Assembly: GCA_035944135.1 (NCBI GenBank) | Contig: DASZBM010000001.1 | Coordinates: forward strand, 248,001-312,000 | DNA length: 64,000 bases | DNA from: Acidobacteriaceae bacterium | GTDB lineage: Bacteria; Acidobacteriota; Terriglobia; Terriglobales; Acidobacteriaceae | Direction: 5' to 3' | Shown here: piece after piece, positions 1 through 9,634 of the stretch | Position numbering within the stretch: position 1 is the first letter of the stretch | Layout: every line of letters begins with the position of its first letter | Position numbers and translations under genes: made by a program | The notes under the pieces: model-generated | What the model was told of the DNA's origin: nothing | The model's database searches: none | Seen by the model: only the letters and a program-made list of their open reading frames with translations

Positions 1-2718
1 ATAGTTTGCGGGCTGGCGTACCTCATGGGTGCCAACGTATCCGATGTTTGCGACGAAGCCGGAGCCAAGGTCCTGCTCGACGAACAGGTTCCAACTCTCG
101 ATATACCCACGCCGGTAATTCGCTGGCAGTGTATTGGTAGATCCGCTCACAGGCAGCGAGACAATTCCGGCTGCAACATTGGGCAGAACCGGCGTTGGAA
201 TTCCCACCGAGAGAGGCAACGCCTGACCGGCATTGACGGCAATGGTATCGGTTCCGGAGCCTGAGAATGAGGGGGCCTGGTCCATCGGATAAGAGTCACG
301 CAGGAAGCGCATACTGTCCGGATCGGAAGTGATACCACCGCCTGTGCGGACCACCAATCGGTCGGTGACCCGGTAAGCGATACCAAGACGCGGCACGATC
401 TGTCCCCAGCCCACATTGACACCGGCGCTCTCAGGGTTTCCGTTCACACCGCCGATGATGACGTTTCCCGATTGTGGCAATGTTGGGTCAAGACGATAAA
501 TGCCCGAATGGTCTCTGTAGGCCACCGGATAGAACTCGTAACGAGCGCCGTAATTCAGCGTCAGCCTCGGCGTGATTTGCCACTGGTCCTGCGCATAGGC
601 CGCGAGTTCGGTCCAGCGCATTGAGTTCGGGTTGTAGAGTTGAACTGCCTTCTGGACCGAAGGGTTGCCGTTATAGTTCGGCAAACCGAGCAGGAAATCT
701 GCAAACGCAAGGTAGGAGTTTTGCAGACTCGTGCTGTTGGTCGTCATGCCGCCCTGGAAGTAGAAGCCGCCGCGCGGATTCACAATCGCGCCGCCGCCTG
801 TGGGCTGAAAGTGGTTCAGGTCAAAGTGATAGTACGTAAAACCGTACTTGGTGGAATGTTTGCCAAGATTCCAGCTCACGTTGATGTCCGCGGTGAACTG
901 GTTATCGCGGAACAGGAATGGATTCGCAGTCTGCGCGTTGCCGAGCGTCGATAACCCGGGAGCGCCGCTGCTGGTTTCTCCATAGAAAGCGAGAACCGGC
1001 TGACCCACATAATTGGGCCCGATTCCGTTGGTTCCGGGAATGCCGAGCGTATTCAGGCCGAAGTCGCCGTCCGCGATATCCAGCACTGACTGAGCGCCGG
1101 TCACTTGACGGGTATAACCGCCGTCCGCGTCGACCACCAGTCTCGATGTGATGACATGGCTGAAGTCAATTCCCACATTCTGCATGCGGCCTGCAGCGGC
1201 GCCGGGTTGGCCACCATCCAGAGGAGCGCCACCTGCACCGCCAAGCGGCTGAGGATCAAGAGCAGAGAAAGGTTGAATGCTGTAGTGACCAAACAGGCTG
1301 GTCCTGTCACTCGGGTTGTACGTCACCTTGGAATCCGACGCGTTGCGGTTGTAAGCAAACGTGCCAGAGGCCGGATAATCCTGAAATAGCTGATTGTTGA
1401 GTTGCGTCGGTGTCGGCGTACCCACTACTGACGAGATCGGCTGAAGCAAAGCTGCCATTTTGGCCGAACCCGGGAACTGACGTGATGCGGGGATGCAATT
1501 GCAGCCATACTCTGACATGAATGTCGGCCGCAGTCCCACATTGAGGTAGCCGTTGGTGCAGGTAGACGGAGTGCAAACAAGGCCTGGCGGCTGAGGATCA
1601 TACAGCGTGCCATTCGCTGAGCCGGCGAGACCCGCAACTTCTGAGAAATCACCACTCAGCATCTTGGTGTCCACAACCGTATCCAGGCCGGAAAGCAACT
1701 GCCGCCGCGTCGTCCGATCAAAGTCCTGGAAGAAGAACAGCTTGCTCTTTCCCGTCAGAATCTTCGGTATGTACACCGGTCCGCCGATGGAGAAACCAAA
1801 CTCGTTGTAGATGTTTTTGGGAATCCTGGGATAAGCCGCTTGCGTAATCGTGTAGCCGCGGGCATTTACATTGGAGAGCTGGTTGTACTCCCACGCGCTG
1901 CCGTGCAGGGCGTTCGTTCCGCTCTTCAGGATGACGTTGATGGACGCGCCGCCCGCCACGCCCTGCTCGGCATTGAAGGAGTTGGTAGTGAAGTTCACGG
2001 TTTCAATACCGTCAGCCGGGGGGATATACGCCACCAGATACGGCAACCATCCATAGTCGTTGATCGCCCCGTCGATGCGGGTGGTGTTGCCATTCGCCGA
2101 AATGCCATTCACGTTGGCCATAAAGGAGCGCGCAGGATTGCCGGCCGTGGAGTTGTTCTCCTGCACGTTTGTGGTTCCCGGGATCAGCGAGTAGAGCGAC
2201 TGAAAGTTACGTCCCTGCGAGGATGTGATCGGCAGTTGCGCAAGTTCGGTCTGCGAGATCTGGTGGTTCACCTCCGCCGTCTCCGTCTGCAGGATCGGCG
2301 CTGACGTGTCCACCGTCACCTCCGCATTCACGCTCGCCGGCTGCAGCGCGGCATTCACGCGCACAACGCTGTTCACCTCAACCGCGACGTTCTTTTGCGT
2401 GTATCCGCCGAAGCTCGCCATCGGAGCAATTGAAATCGTGTACGGCCCGGGCTCAAGGTTCGGCACCGTGTACTCGCCGTGCCCAGCCGTGGTCGTCTGG
2501 CGGGTTTCGCCGTTCGCCTGGTTCGTGACCGTGACCTTGGCGTTCGGAATGTCGGCGCCGGTCGGGTCCGTCACCTCTCCGGTGATTGTTCCGTAGAGCA
2601 CCTGTGCCCCGGCCCGATTCGCGCCCGCGCCCGCGAGCACTGCCAGGACCAGAACCGCCACTCCCCGGACGATCAACCCCACTCGCCCCTGCTTATTTCC
2701 CGTCTCGATGACGCGCAT
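1..2718 (-). CDS. TonB-dependent receptor, Oar-like, with carboxypeptidase-regulatory domain (3' end outside window)
   Basis: Outer-membrane receptor, probably for uptake of an oligosaccharide or other large ligand. The first 906 codons are present and the frame is still open at the left edge, so the C-terminal barrel is missing. The ATG at 2718 follows a GGAGG at about 2726-2730. A hydrophobic signal segment (residues about 12-38) leads into a carboxypeptidase-regulatory-like beta-sandwich (about 42-125; VLYGTITGEVTDPTGA, then GEYTVPNLEPGPYTISI). A plug-like domain follows (LAQLPITSSQGRNFQSL, then RIDGAINDYG), then alternating aromatic barrel strands. This order is that of the large receptors abundant in Acidobacteria. 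It lies downstream of the ROK regulator and GH115 gene on the same strand, suggesting but not proving a xylan-derived ligand. Confidence 0.9.
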   Translation of the reverse strand, partial: MRVIETGNKQGRVGLIVRGVAVLVLAVLAGAGANRAGAQVLYGTITGEVTDPTGADIPNAKVTVTNQANGETRQTTTAGHGEYTVPNLEPGPYTISIAPMASFGGYTQKNVAVEVNSVVRVNAALQPASVNAEVTVDTSAPILQTETAEVNHQISQTELAQLPITSSQGRNFQSLYSLIPGTTNVQENNSTAGNPARSFMANVNGISANGNTTRIDGAINDYGWLPYLVAYIPPADGIETVNFTTNSFNAEQGVAGGASINVILKSGTNALHGSAWEYNQLSNVNARGYTITQAAYPRIPKNIYNEFGFSIGGPVYIPKILTGKSKLFFFQDFDRTTRRQLLSGLDTVVDTKMLSGDFSEVAGLAGSANGTLYDPQPPGLVCTPSTCTNGYLNVGLRPTFMSEYGCNCIPASRQFPGSAKMAALLQPISSVVGTPTPTQLNNQLFQDYPASGTFAYNRNASDSKVTYNPSDRTSLFGHYSIQPFSALDPQPLGGAGGAPLDGGQPGAAAGRMQNVGIDFSHVITSRLVVDADGGYTRQVTGAQSVLDIADGDFGLNTLGIPGTNGIGPNYVGQPVLAFYGETSSGAPGLSTLGNAQTANPFLFRDNQFTADINVSWNLGKHSTKYGFTYYHFDLNHFQPTGGGAIVNPRGGFYFQGGMTTNSTSLQNSYLAFADFLLGLPNYNGNPSVQKAVQLYNPNSMRWTELAAYAQDQWQITPRLTLNYGARYEFYPVAYRDHSGIYRLDPTLPQSGNVIIGGVNGNPESAGVNVGWGQIVPRLGIAYRVTDRLVVRTGGGITSDPDSMRFLRDSYPMDQAPSFSGSGTDTIAVNAGQALPLSVGIPTPVLPNVAAGIVSLPVSGSTNTLPANYRRGYIESWNLFVEQDLGSGFVANIGYVGTHEVRQPANY

Positions 2719-3057
2719 ATTCGGTCCTCCATAAGAAGCAATACCTGCAGCTTATTCCGGTGCGCCGGACCGCACACAACCGGCTAATCCGCTCTTTTTT
2801 ATGCGTCCCGAACTTTAGGCTTCGCGGAGAGAGACTGTCAAGGATTTTTCGCGGCAGGTTCCCTCGGAAATACGCAATTTCTGCAATGTTTGCTTGAAAT
2901 TTTCACTATCCAGCCTCTCGCGACGCGAGCCGCCGCCCGCGCTCCCGCAAAGGGACCGGTATCCGCAGAATGCCGTGAAGGCAAATATTTGTGGAGGGTC
3001 GCAGTTATGTCGCGGCACGCAACGAGGACGCGCAGTGCACCTGGCTGACAGCCAGTT
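2719..3057. other. Intergenic region between TonB receptor and ROK regulator
   Basis: This 339-base gap should hold the promoter of the TonB receptor (minus strand), whose Shine-Dalgarno sequence is visible at its left end. A short inverted repeat (CTCGCG-A-CGCGAG) sits near 2918-2930. The stretch is more AT-rich than the flanking genes around 2800-2920. A 67-codon minus-strand frame crosses it but has no recognisable motif. I see no RNA gene. Confidence 0.5.
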
Positions 3058-4368
3058 TCACTCTGCGTGTGCTGCCGTACCCGCCGTCTCCGGGTCCGAC
3101 TGGCTGCGTCCCCGCGGCCGCGAGTGCATGTGCGTCCGGTGATAACCCGAATGCCGCTGCAGAACCAGTGCCGCCGCTCCCCTCAACCGCGCAAACTCGG
3201 GGTTCAGCGTCGTCATCACCCGCGGAGCCGGTCCCGCCAGCATCTGGCGCTTCAGCTCCTTCTCCACAATCGGTCCAAACCGCTGCCATGCCGACGTCAG
3301 CTCGCCCGTGAACAGAATCACCTCCGGCGACAACGCCGCCGTGATCGCGTGCAGACCGCGTCCCAGGTACTCCGCCTGCCGGCTCAGCGCCTGCACAGCA
3401 GCCGGGTCGTCGTCGACCGCCAGGTTCAGCAGCCGAGTTCCCGTCATGCCGCTGTCTTCCTTGCCCTTCGCTTCGTTGTAATACCGCACCGCCGCGCGCG
3501 TGGATGCAAACATCTCCCAGCATCCGGTCCGCCCGCAGCCGCACTTCAATCCCGTGGGGTCCAGGACCACGTGCCCAAATTCCCCCGCCAGGCCACCGTG
3601 CCCCGTAATCATCTGGCCGTTGCTCAGCACAGCCGTGCCAATACCTTCCGAGATCGCGACCAGCACGGCGTCGCTTACACCATCCAGCCGGCCGGACCAC
3701 ACCTCCGCAATCAGGCAGGCGTTGGCCTCGTTCTCCATCTCCACCTTCAGCCCCAGCGCCGACTCAATCAGGCCGCCGATCTCGTGCCCCGCCCAACGCA
3801 GGTTCGGAGCCAGCACCAACTGTTGTGTCACCGGATCCACTCGTCCCGGCATGCTCAGGCCCACGCCTTCGAATGTCTTCGTCGGATGCATCTCGCGCAT
3901 CCGCTCCAGCGCCGCAATCAGCTCCGGCATCGCGCGGTCTACATTCGACGGCAGCACAATCGCTTTCTGCGAAAGCAGGCGGCTGTTCATGTCCACCACC
4001 GCAATCGTCGCCTGCTCCGGCCGCACATCGACCGCCAGCATCACGATGTCTTCGTTCAGCGACAACAGAGTCGGCCGGCGGCCGCGCGGCAGCCGCTGCG
4101 TTCCGCCCTCCACCACCCATCCCTCTTCAATCAACTCCTCAACAATCGACGAAACCGTGCTCGGGTACAGGCCCGACGCCCTCGCCAGCTCTACGCGCGC
4201 CACCGGTTGCTTCGCGCGCACCAGCTCCAGGATCACGTCGCGGTTAATGTCGCGTGCCACCTCGCTCGACGCCAGCCTGACGTATGCCAGGTCTGCGCGT
4301 CGCAACGCGTGCGTGGTTCCGTGCGCCGCCGGCTGCCTTCCCCCGTTTGTCTCCGTGTTCTTCGCCAC
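3058..4368 (-). CDS. ROK family transcriptional regulator
   Basis: Sugar-responsive repressor of the NagC/XylR type, 436 aa. A winged helix-turn-helix lies at about residues 40-100 (ILELVRAKQPVARVELARAS, then STVSSIVEELIEEGWV). A ROK sugar-kinase-like domain follows, with the ROK zinc signature at about 258-287: GHGGLAGEFGH, then CGCGRTGCWE, giving the His and Cys zinc ligands. The start is 28 bases downstream of the GH115 stop on the same strand, so the two are probably co-transcribed, pointing to regulation by a glucuronoxylan-derived sugar. The C-terminal tail (about residues 405-436) is low-complexity and of unknown role. Some ROK proteins are kinases; the N-terminal DNA-binding domain argues for a regulator. 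Confidence 0.92.
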   Translation of the reverse strand: MAKNTETNGGRQPAAHGTTHALRRADLAYVRLASSEVARDINRDVILELVRAKQPVARVELARASGLYPSTVSSIVEELIEEGWVVEGGTQRLPRGRRPTLLSLNEDIVMLAVDVRPEQATIAVVDMNSRLLSQKAIVLPSNVDRAMPELIAALERMREMHPTKTFEGVGLSMPGRVDPVTQQLVLAPNLRWAGHEIGGLIESALGLKVEMENEANACLIAEVWSGRLDGVSDAVLVAISEGIGTAVLSNGQMITGHGGLAGEFGHVVLDPTGLKCGCGRTGCWEMFASTRAAVRYYNEAKGKEDSGMTGTRLLNLAVDDDPAAVQALSRQAEYLGRGLHAITAALSPEVILFTGELTSAWQRFGPIVEKELKRQMLAGPAPRVMTTLNPEFARLRGAAALVLQRHSGYHRTHMHSRPRGRSQSDPETAGTAAHAE

Positions 4369-4396
4369 GTCGTTGCTCCTTACCCAACTTTGTTCT

Positions 4397-7297
4397 TCAA
4401 CGCAATCCTGCAGCTACACCTGCATGAAAACTCTCCGGCGGACCCAGGTAGCTTGGCCGCAGCCGACCATAACTCAGCACAACTCTCTCGACGACCACGG
4501 CCGGATCAACCGCCCACACCTTCAGCGTGTGATACCCGGCCGTCGCAATCGTCAGCGGCACACTCACACGCCGCACACCATCGCTCACGGCTTCCGCCCA
4601 CTCCTTGTCCGTGTTGTTCCCCAGAGCATCCACCATCGTTCGCGGGCCATCATCAACCGATACCGCGAAACGCAACCCCCGCCCCGGAACAAAGTTCAGC
4701 GTCGGCGAAAGCATCATCTGCAGCTCGAATTTCCCGGCGTCATAAAGGTACATCCTGTAGTCCAACGATGTCCCGGAATTCGCTTCGCTCGCCGCCGTGA
4801 CCGGAAACACCGTCATCCCGGACTTCGTCTCGCCATACCCCGGCAACTCCACCCAATGCATTGTTCCGTTCGCTGCATCGTCAGCCGTCCGAGCCGTCGT
4901 GTCCGCCGCCTCCATCGCGACATACCCGTCGCTCTCGACAAATCCCTGTGCATTCTCCCGCGTGATCGGCAATCTCTTCGCACGCAGCGTGTACACCACC
5001 GGCCGCGCATCGCCGGAACTCACGGTCGCTGTTCCATCTGCCTCGTCGCCCGGAACCTTGCTCCAGTCCACGCTCACCACAACGCTCTGCTCCGCAGACT
5101 CCAGCATTCCCTCACTCTTCGACACCATCAGCCACGACGCACTCGTTTTCACCGCGAACGGCACCGGCGTCTTGCCGCGATCAAATAGCGTTAACGTGCG
5201 CGTCTGCTGATTCACTGAATCCACCGTTCCCAGCGAAAACTCAAACCGCCCGCCCACACGCGTAAACATCGCATCCTCAGCGCTCACGCCGAGCGATCCC
5301 TCCTGCGGAACCTGCACCCAGCTCACCGCCGGCATCACATTCACCGGTGGATCGTTCCAGCTCACGTAGCCAATATGTGTCTGGTCCATCATGTGGTCCC
5401 ACTTCCCATTCATCAGGCTGTGGTTGTACTCCTCGCTCAGCGTCGCGTCCTTCGCGAACATGCGCTGGACATCCGACGCCTCATCATTGGCCTTCGGATT
5501 TCCCAGCCGCGCGTCCAGCGCATTGCGCCCGGCAGTGATGTACATCTCCGTCAGATTGGCGCAAGCATCGACCGGATACTGGATCAGTTCGAAGTAGCTG
5601 GCCCGCTCGTTCTCCGGAAGCTCCGTCGCAAGCTTGTCCACGCGGCGCGCGAGCCCGTCCCACTCCTCATATACGCGATCCGCCTCGTGATAGTTCGCCA
5701 GACTGAACGTCGTCGGATCAATTAATTCCGGCTTCCGCCTGCCGTTGTAGCGCGTGTACTCCTCCATCTCGTTCGCAATCTCCCGCGCATGCTCCGGGCC
5801 GAACTCCCGCTTAGCCCAATCGAGCGTGAACTCGTCGAGATGGTCCCCGCCGTCGCGGGTATAGCCCCAGCGCTGCGGCGTCCTCGCATAGCTCAGGAGA
5901 AACTCCATCGGAAATTCCATCGGCTTGCCGTCGCCGACGTTCACCACCCACAACCGGTCCGCGCCATACTCCAGCGCCAGGTGCATTTGCTCCTGTGTCT
6001 TGGTGATAGGCACCGTGTTCAGCCACTTGTACGAGCGCGGCCCACCCACGTAGTCGAAGTGGTAATAAATCCCCGCGCCACCGCTGCGCTTGCGCTCCTC
6101 CGCCGTGGGCAGCCGCCGCAGATCGCCCCAGTTGTCATCGCTCCACAGCAGCGTCACATCGTCCGGCACGCGCATGCCTTTCTCGTAATACCCCTGGACC
6201 TCCTTGTACAGAGCCCACACCTGCGGCACCTTCGCCAAATCCGGATTGACCGTCTCCTTCAAAATCTGCCGCTGGTCCGCAACAATCTTCTCCAGCAATT
6301 GGGTGTTCGCACCGGCGGACATCGGCGTATCGTTTTCTCCGCGCATGCCGAGCGTCACAACCTCTTCATAGTTCTTGTCGCGCTCCATCCCCGCACGCCA
6401 GAAGTCATCAATCTCCTTCTGATTCGTCGTGTAATCCCACTTGCCGTGATCCCCGCGCGTCCACTCCTTCTCCGCGCGCATCATCGGCTCCTCATGCGAG
6501 GTCCCCATCACAATCCCGTACTCATCCGCCAGCTTCGGGTTCTCCGGATCGTCCATCGCAAATGCGTTGTTCCACATCGCCGGCCAAAGGAAGTTCGCCT
6601 TCAGCCGCAGCAGCAACTCAAACACCTTCGTGTAGAACTCATGATTCATCCCGCCGAACTTCTCCTTCGTCCACCCTGACAGGCACGGCGCCTCATCGTT
6701 GAAGAAGATTCCTCGATACTTCACCGCCGGCACCGGCTGCACCACTCGCCCCGGCATCACGTACAGCGCATCCTGATGCGGCACCCGAACATCCGCCCAC
6801 CAGTACCACGGCGACACCCCGATCTGCTCGCTCAGGTCATAGATCCCGTAGATCGTGCCGCGCTTGTCTGCACCCGCAATCACCAGCGCACGCCGCACAC
6901 CCGGCATCGGATGCTCGACGATCGTCGTCACCCCGGACTCCCACTTGCCCGCGACATCGCTCACATCCAGCTTCTTCGCCTTCACCAGCGCGTCAATCAG
7001 CGGACTCTTTCCAATCGTCCCGATGATCACGACATCCTCACCCTTCGCGGCCGCAACATCCTTGACCACCGCCGCTGCACGCCCCGTCACCCGCCCCACG
7101 TCCGCGCTTAGGTCGCCCACGGCCCGCACCACGCCCGGCCAGTCCTTATCGCTCACCAGCAGCGCCGCAGATCGCCCGTCGGCTTCCAGCACAAACCCTC
7201 CGCGCACCGGCGCCGTACTCACATATTTCGACTCACCCAGACCCCAGGCCCGCACCGATCCCATCACCAGCGCCACGACGATCAAAGCAACACGCAT
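4397..7297 (-). CDS. Glycoside hydrolase family 115 (xylan alpha-1,2-glucuronidase-like)
   Basis: Exported enzyme expected to remove (4-O-methyl)glucuronic acid side chains from xylan. About 966 aa. The ATG at 7297 is preferred over the in-frame ATG at 7315 because an AGGGTGG lies just before it and a clean signal peptide begins there (MRVALIVVALVMGSVRAWG). Family features in order: RGTIYGIYDLSEQIGVSPW, a core with KYRGIFFNDEAPCLSGW, LKANFLWPAMWNN, GIVMGTSHEEPM and LWSDDNWGDLRRLP, then a C-terminal beta-sandwich that GH115 enzymes carry. The length fits the family. The ROK regulator follows by 28 bases; the permease gene upstream is divergent. Confidence 0.93.
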   Translation of the reverse strand: MRVALIVVALVMGSVRAWGLGESKYVSTAPVRGGFVLEADGRSAALLVSDKDWPGVVRAVGDLSADVGRVTGRAAAVVKDVAAAKGEDVVIIGTIGKSPLIDALVKAKKLDVSDVAGKWESGVTTIVEHPMPGVRRALVIAGADKRGTIYGIYDLSEQIGVSPWYWWADVRVPHQDALYVMPGRVVQPVPAVKYRGIFFNDEAPCLSGWTKEKFGGMNHEFYTKVFELLLRLKANFLWPAMWNNAFAMDDPENPKLADEYGIVMGTSHEEPMMRAEKEWTRGDHGKWDYTTNQKEIDDFWRAGMERDKNYEEVVTLGMRGENDTPMSAGANTQLLEKIVADQRQILKETVNPDLAKVPQVWALYKEVQGYYEKGMRVPDDVTLLWSDDNWGDLRRLPTAEERKRSGGAGIYYHFDYVGGPRSYKWLNTVPITKTQEQMHLALEYGADRLWVVNVGDGKPMEFPMEFLLSYARTPQRWGYTRDGGDHLDEFTLDWAKREFGPEHAREIANEMEEYTRYNGRRKPELIDPTTFSLANYHEADRVYEEWDGLARRVDKLATELPENERASYFELIQYPVDACANLTEMYITAGRNALDARLGNPKANDEASDVQRMFAKDATLSEEYNHSLMNGKWDHMMDQTHIGYVSWNDPPVNVMPAVSWVQVPQEGSLGVSAEDAMFTRVGGRFEFSLGTVDSVNQQTRTLTLFDRGKTPVPFAVKTSASWLMVSKSEGMLESAEQSVVVSVDWSKVPGDEADGTATVSSGDARPVVYTLRAKRLPITRENAQGFVESDGYVAMEAADTTARTADDAANGTMHWVELPGYGETKSGMTVFPVTAASEANSGTSLDYRMYLYDAGKFELQMMLSPTLNFVPGRGLRFAVSVDDGPRTMVDALGNNTDKEWAEAVSDGVRRVSVPLTIATAGYHTLKVWAVDPAVVVERVVLSYGRLRPSYLGPPESFHAGVAAGLR

Positions 7298-7442
7298 TTC
7301 CACCCTGAAATCCATCCTCTATCGGTCGAGGCCACCTTACACCCGCTCGATACTTTGTGTCTCGAAGAAAATGCAGCGTCTGCTCAAATCTCCACGGCTC
7401 GCCGCTCGCCACCGAACGGAATCGCTCGCTCAACCGCAACGC

Positions 7443-8837
7443 ATGCTAACTTGCACATCAGTGCCGCCCGTCACCCACGCTCCGCAGGAGAACGCACCAA
7501 TCCGCCGCCGCAAGCCGCGTCCCACCGGCCTCCGTCTCCTTCCGCTCGTCGCGGCCATCTATTTCATGGTCTCGGGCGGCCCCTACGGCCTCGAAGACAT
7601 CATCGGCATGGCCGGCTTCGGCCGCGCTTTGCTTCTGCTCTGCCTGGTACCCATCCTCTGGAGCCTGCCCACCGCGCTCATGGTCGGCGAGCTCGCCTCC
7701 GCCATCCCCGACGAAGGCGGCTTCTACGTCTGGGCGCACCGCGCGCTCGGCCGCTTCTGGGGCTTCCAGGTCGCCTGGCTTTCGCTCGCCTCCAGCGTCT
7801 TTGACATGGCCATCTACCCCACCACGGTCTCGCTCTATCTGATGACCGTCTTCCCTGAGCTCAAGCACGGCCACTACGCGCTCTTTCTCAAACTCGCCAT
7901 CGTCCTCATCGCCACGCTCTGGAACCTCCGCGGTGCTGTCTCCGTCGGCCACGGCTCGGTGCGCATGATGGCGATCTCGCTGGCTCCCTTCGCCGTCATG
8001 CTGCTCATTGCACTCTGGCGCATCGCCCACGGCGGCCTTCACCTCGCCCCAACCGGCCGCACGCTGACCTACGATCTCGGCGGCGCGCTCTCCGTCACCA
8101 TGTGGAACTACATGGGATGGGACAACGCGTCCACCATCGCGCAGGAGGTCGAGAACCCGCAGCGCGACTACCCGCGCGCGATGCTCGTTTCGGCGCTCAC
8201 CATCATGTGCGTGTACACGCTTCCGCTGCTCGCGGTCTGGGCGGTCGGCATTCCCGCCGCGCGTTTTTCTACCGGCGCCTGGGCAGACGCCGCCGGGCTG
8301 TTAGGCGGATCCATCCTCGCGATCGCCGTCGTTCTCGCCGGCTCGCTCGACGGCCTCGGCACCTTCAACGCCCTCACGCTGACGCTCACGCGCCTTCCCT
8401 ACGCCATGGCCGAAGACCATCTCCTCCCACGCATCCTCACCCTCCGCACAAAGAAAGGCGTCCCCTGGGTCAGCGTACTCGCTTGCGGCACCTGCTGGGC
8501 GCTCGCGCTCTCGCTCACCTTCGAGCGCCTCATCTCCATCGACCTCGTCCTCTGGGGAGCCTCGCTCATCCTCGAGTTCCTCTCCCTCATCGTCCTACGC
8601 CGCACCGAGCCCGGCCTGAAACGCCCCTTCCGCATCCCCGGCAACCAGCTGGCGCTCATCCTCATCGGCTGCGGCCCCATGCTCCTGCTCACCTTCGCCC
8701 TCTTCAACGCCCGCACCGAAAAGCTCGCCGGCATGAACGCCCTGCTCCTCGCCACGATCATCGGCGCTGCCGGCCCGGTCGTCTACGCGCTCATGCGCCT
8801 TTCGTCCAAACAGAAAGGGATCAGCGGCAAGCGCTGA
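7443..8837 (+). CDS. APC-superfamily amino acid/polyamine permease
   Basis: Inner-membrane transporter, about 464 aa with some 12 hydrophobic segments. The segment SGGPYGLEDIIGMAGFG near the first helix, then LWSLPTALMVGELASAIPDEGGFYVW and MWNYMGWDNASTIAQEVENP, resembles the LAT/PUT-type polyamine-uptake permeases of the APC superfamily more than the classical amino acid permeases. The start is uncertain: ATG 7443 is chosen because the frame is open far upstream over the divergent GH115 gene; GTG at 7461 is an alternative. The substrate cannot be read from sequence. A short pyrimidine-rich repeat (family D) directly follows the stop. Confidence 0.85.
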   Translation: MLTCTSVPPVTHAPQENAPIRRRKPRPTGLRLLPLVAAIYFMVSGGPYGLEDIIGMAGFGRALLLLCLVPILWSLPTALMVGELASAIPDEGGFYVWAHRALGRFWGFQVAWLSLASSVFDMAIYPTTVSLYLMTVFPELKHGHYALFLKLAIVLIATLWNLRGAVSVGHGSVRMMAISLAPFAVMLLIALWRIAHGGLHLAPTGRTLTYDLGGALSVTMWNYMGWDNASTIAQEVENPQRDYPRAMLVSALTIMCVYTLPLLAVWAVGIPAARFSTGAWADAAGLLGGSILAIAVVLAGSLDGLGTFNALTLTLTRLPYAMAEDHLLPRILTLRTKKGVPWVSVLACGTCWALALSLTFERLISIDLVLWGASLILEFLSLIVLRRTEPGLKRPFRIPGNQLALILIGCGPMLLLTFALFNARTEKLAGMNALLLATIIGAAGPVVYALMRLSSKQKGISGKR

Positions 8838-8838
8838 T

Positions 8839-8870
8839 CCCTACTCTCTATCCTCTAATCTCTACCCTCT
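8839..8870. repeat. Pyrimidine-rich TCTAYCCTCT repeat (family D, copy 1)
   Basis: Tandem variants of a TCTA(T/C)CCTCT unit lie between two convergent genes. A similar block is at 44611-44649 before yggS. Confidence 0.6.
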
Positions 8871-8877
8871 GTCGCTT

Positions 8878-9450
8878 CTACTTCTTCCCCGCGCCCACGG
8901 CCTCGAGCACCTTCTTGTCCTTCTTTTCCTTGGCATCAATAAACGCCTGCTCCGCCTGGCCGATGATCTCCCTCGCCCTGGCCGCATCGCGCCACCCCTT
9001 CACCTCAACGCGCTTACCTTCCAGGTCCTTATAGATCGAGAAGAAGTGCGTCATTTCCTTCAGCACATGCGGGTACACATCCGAATAGTTCCAAACATCC
9101 TTGTACCTGGGATTCGCCTGTCCCACGCACAGGATCTTCTCATCGGCCACGCCCTGGTCGGTCATCTCCAGCACGCCAATCGGCCGCACCGTCAGCACGC
9201 ACCCTGGAAAGCTCGGCGTATCCACCAGCACCAAACAGTCCAGCGGGTCACCATCCGCCGCCAGCGTGCTCGGAATGAACCCGTAGTCGCCCGGATAATG
9301 CACCGGTGAGTACAAATTCCTGTCCAGCCGAAACACATGCAGCTGCTTGTCGTACTCGTACTTGTTGATTCCCTCCAGGGGAATCTCGATCACCGCATTC
9401 ACCAGCTCCGGCGACTTCGGCCCCACCGGCAGTTCCAAATAGTTCGGCAT
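8878..9450 (-). CDS. ppa: Inorganic pyrophosphatase
   Basis: Soluble family I pyrophosphatase (PPi to 2 Pi), cytoplasmic, pulling biosynthetic reactions forward. 190 aa, in the usual 175-190 range. The metal-binding signature DGDPLDC is at about residues 66-72, preceded by HYPGDYGFIPST. Other conserved segments are IEIPLEGINKYEYD near the N-terminus and HFFSIYKDLEGKRVEVKGW near residue 140. The C-terminal tail is lysine-rich. Convergent with the permease gene. Confidence 0.96.
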   Translation of the reverse strand: MPNYLELPVGPKSPELVNAVIEIPLEGINKYEYDKQLHVFRLDRNLYSPVHYPGDYGFIPSTLAADGDPLDCLVLVDTPSFPGCVLTVRPIGVLEMTDQGVADEKILCVGQANPRYKDVWNYSDVYPHVLKEMTHFFSIYKDLEGKRVEVKGWRDAARAREIIGQAEQAFIDAKEKKDKKVLEAVGAGKK

Positions 9451-9634
9451 AACCTGCGCTTCTCTCTCGCGAAACCTGCAACATTCGCATCAAAATTTTC
9501 GACTCTCTCGCCGCCCTGCCGGGCCCGTTCAGCAACACCCAAATCCGGCGAGAAGCCTTCTCCCAGTCTACCCGTCCGCGCATCGCCCTGTCTGCGCGTT
9601 ATTCGCGCACCGCGCCGGTGCTAGCCTCAATATC

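Noticed and set aside
2815-3018. 67-codon minus-strand frame in the gap before the ROK gene
   Set aside because: No ribosome binding site, signal or known motif; likely chance.
3067-4800. Long plus-strand open frame opposite the ROK gene
   Set aside because: Arg/His/Pro-rich composition typical of the antisense of a GC-rich gene; the minus strand carries clear ROK and GH115 motifs.
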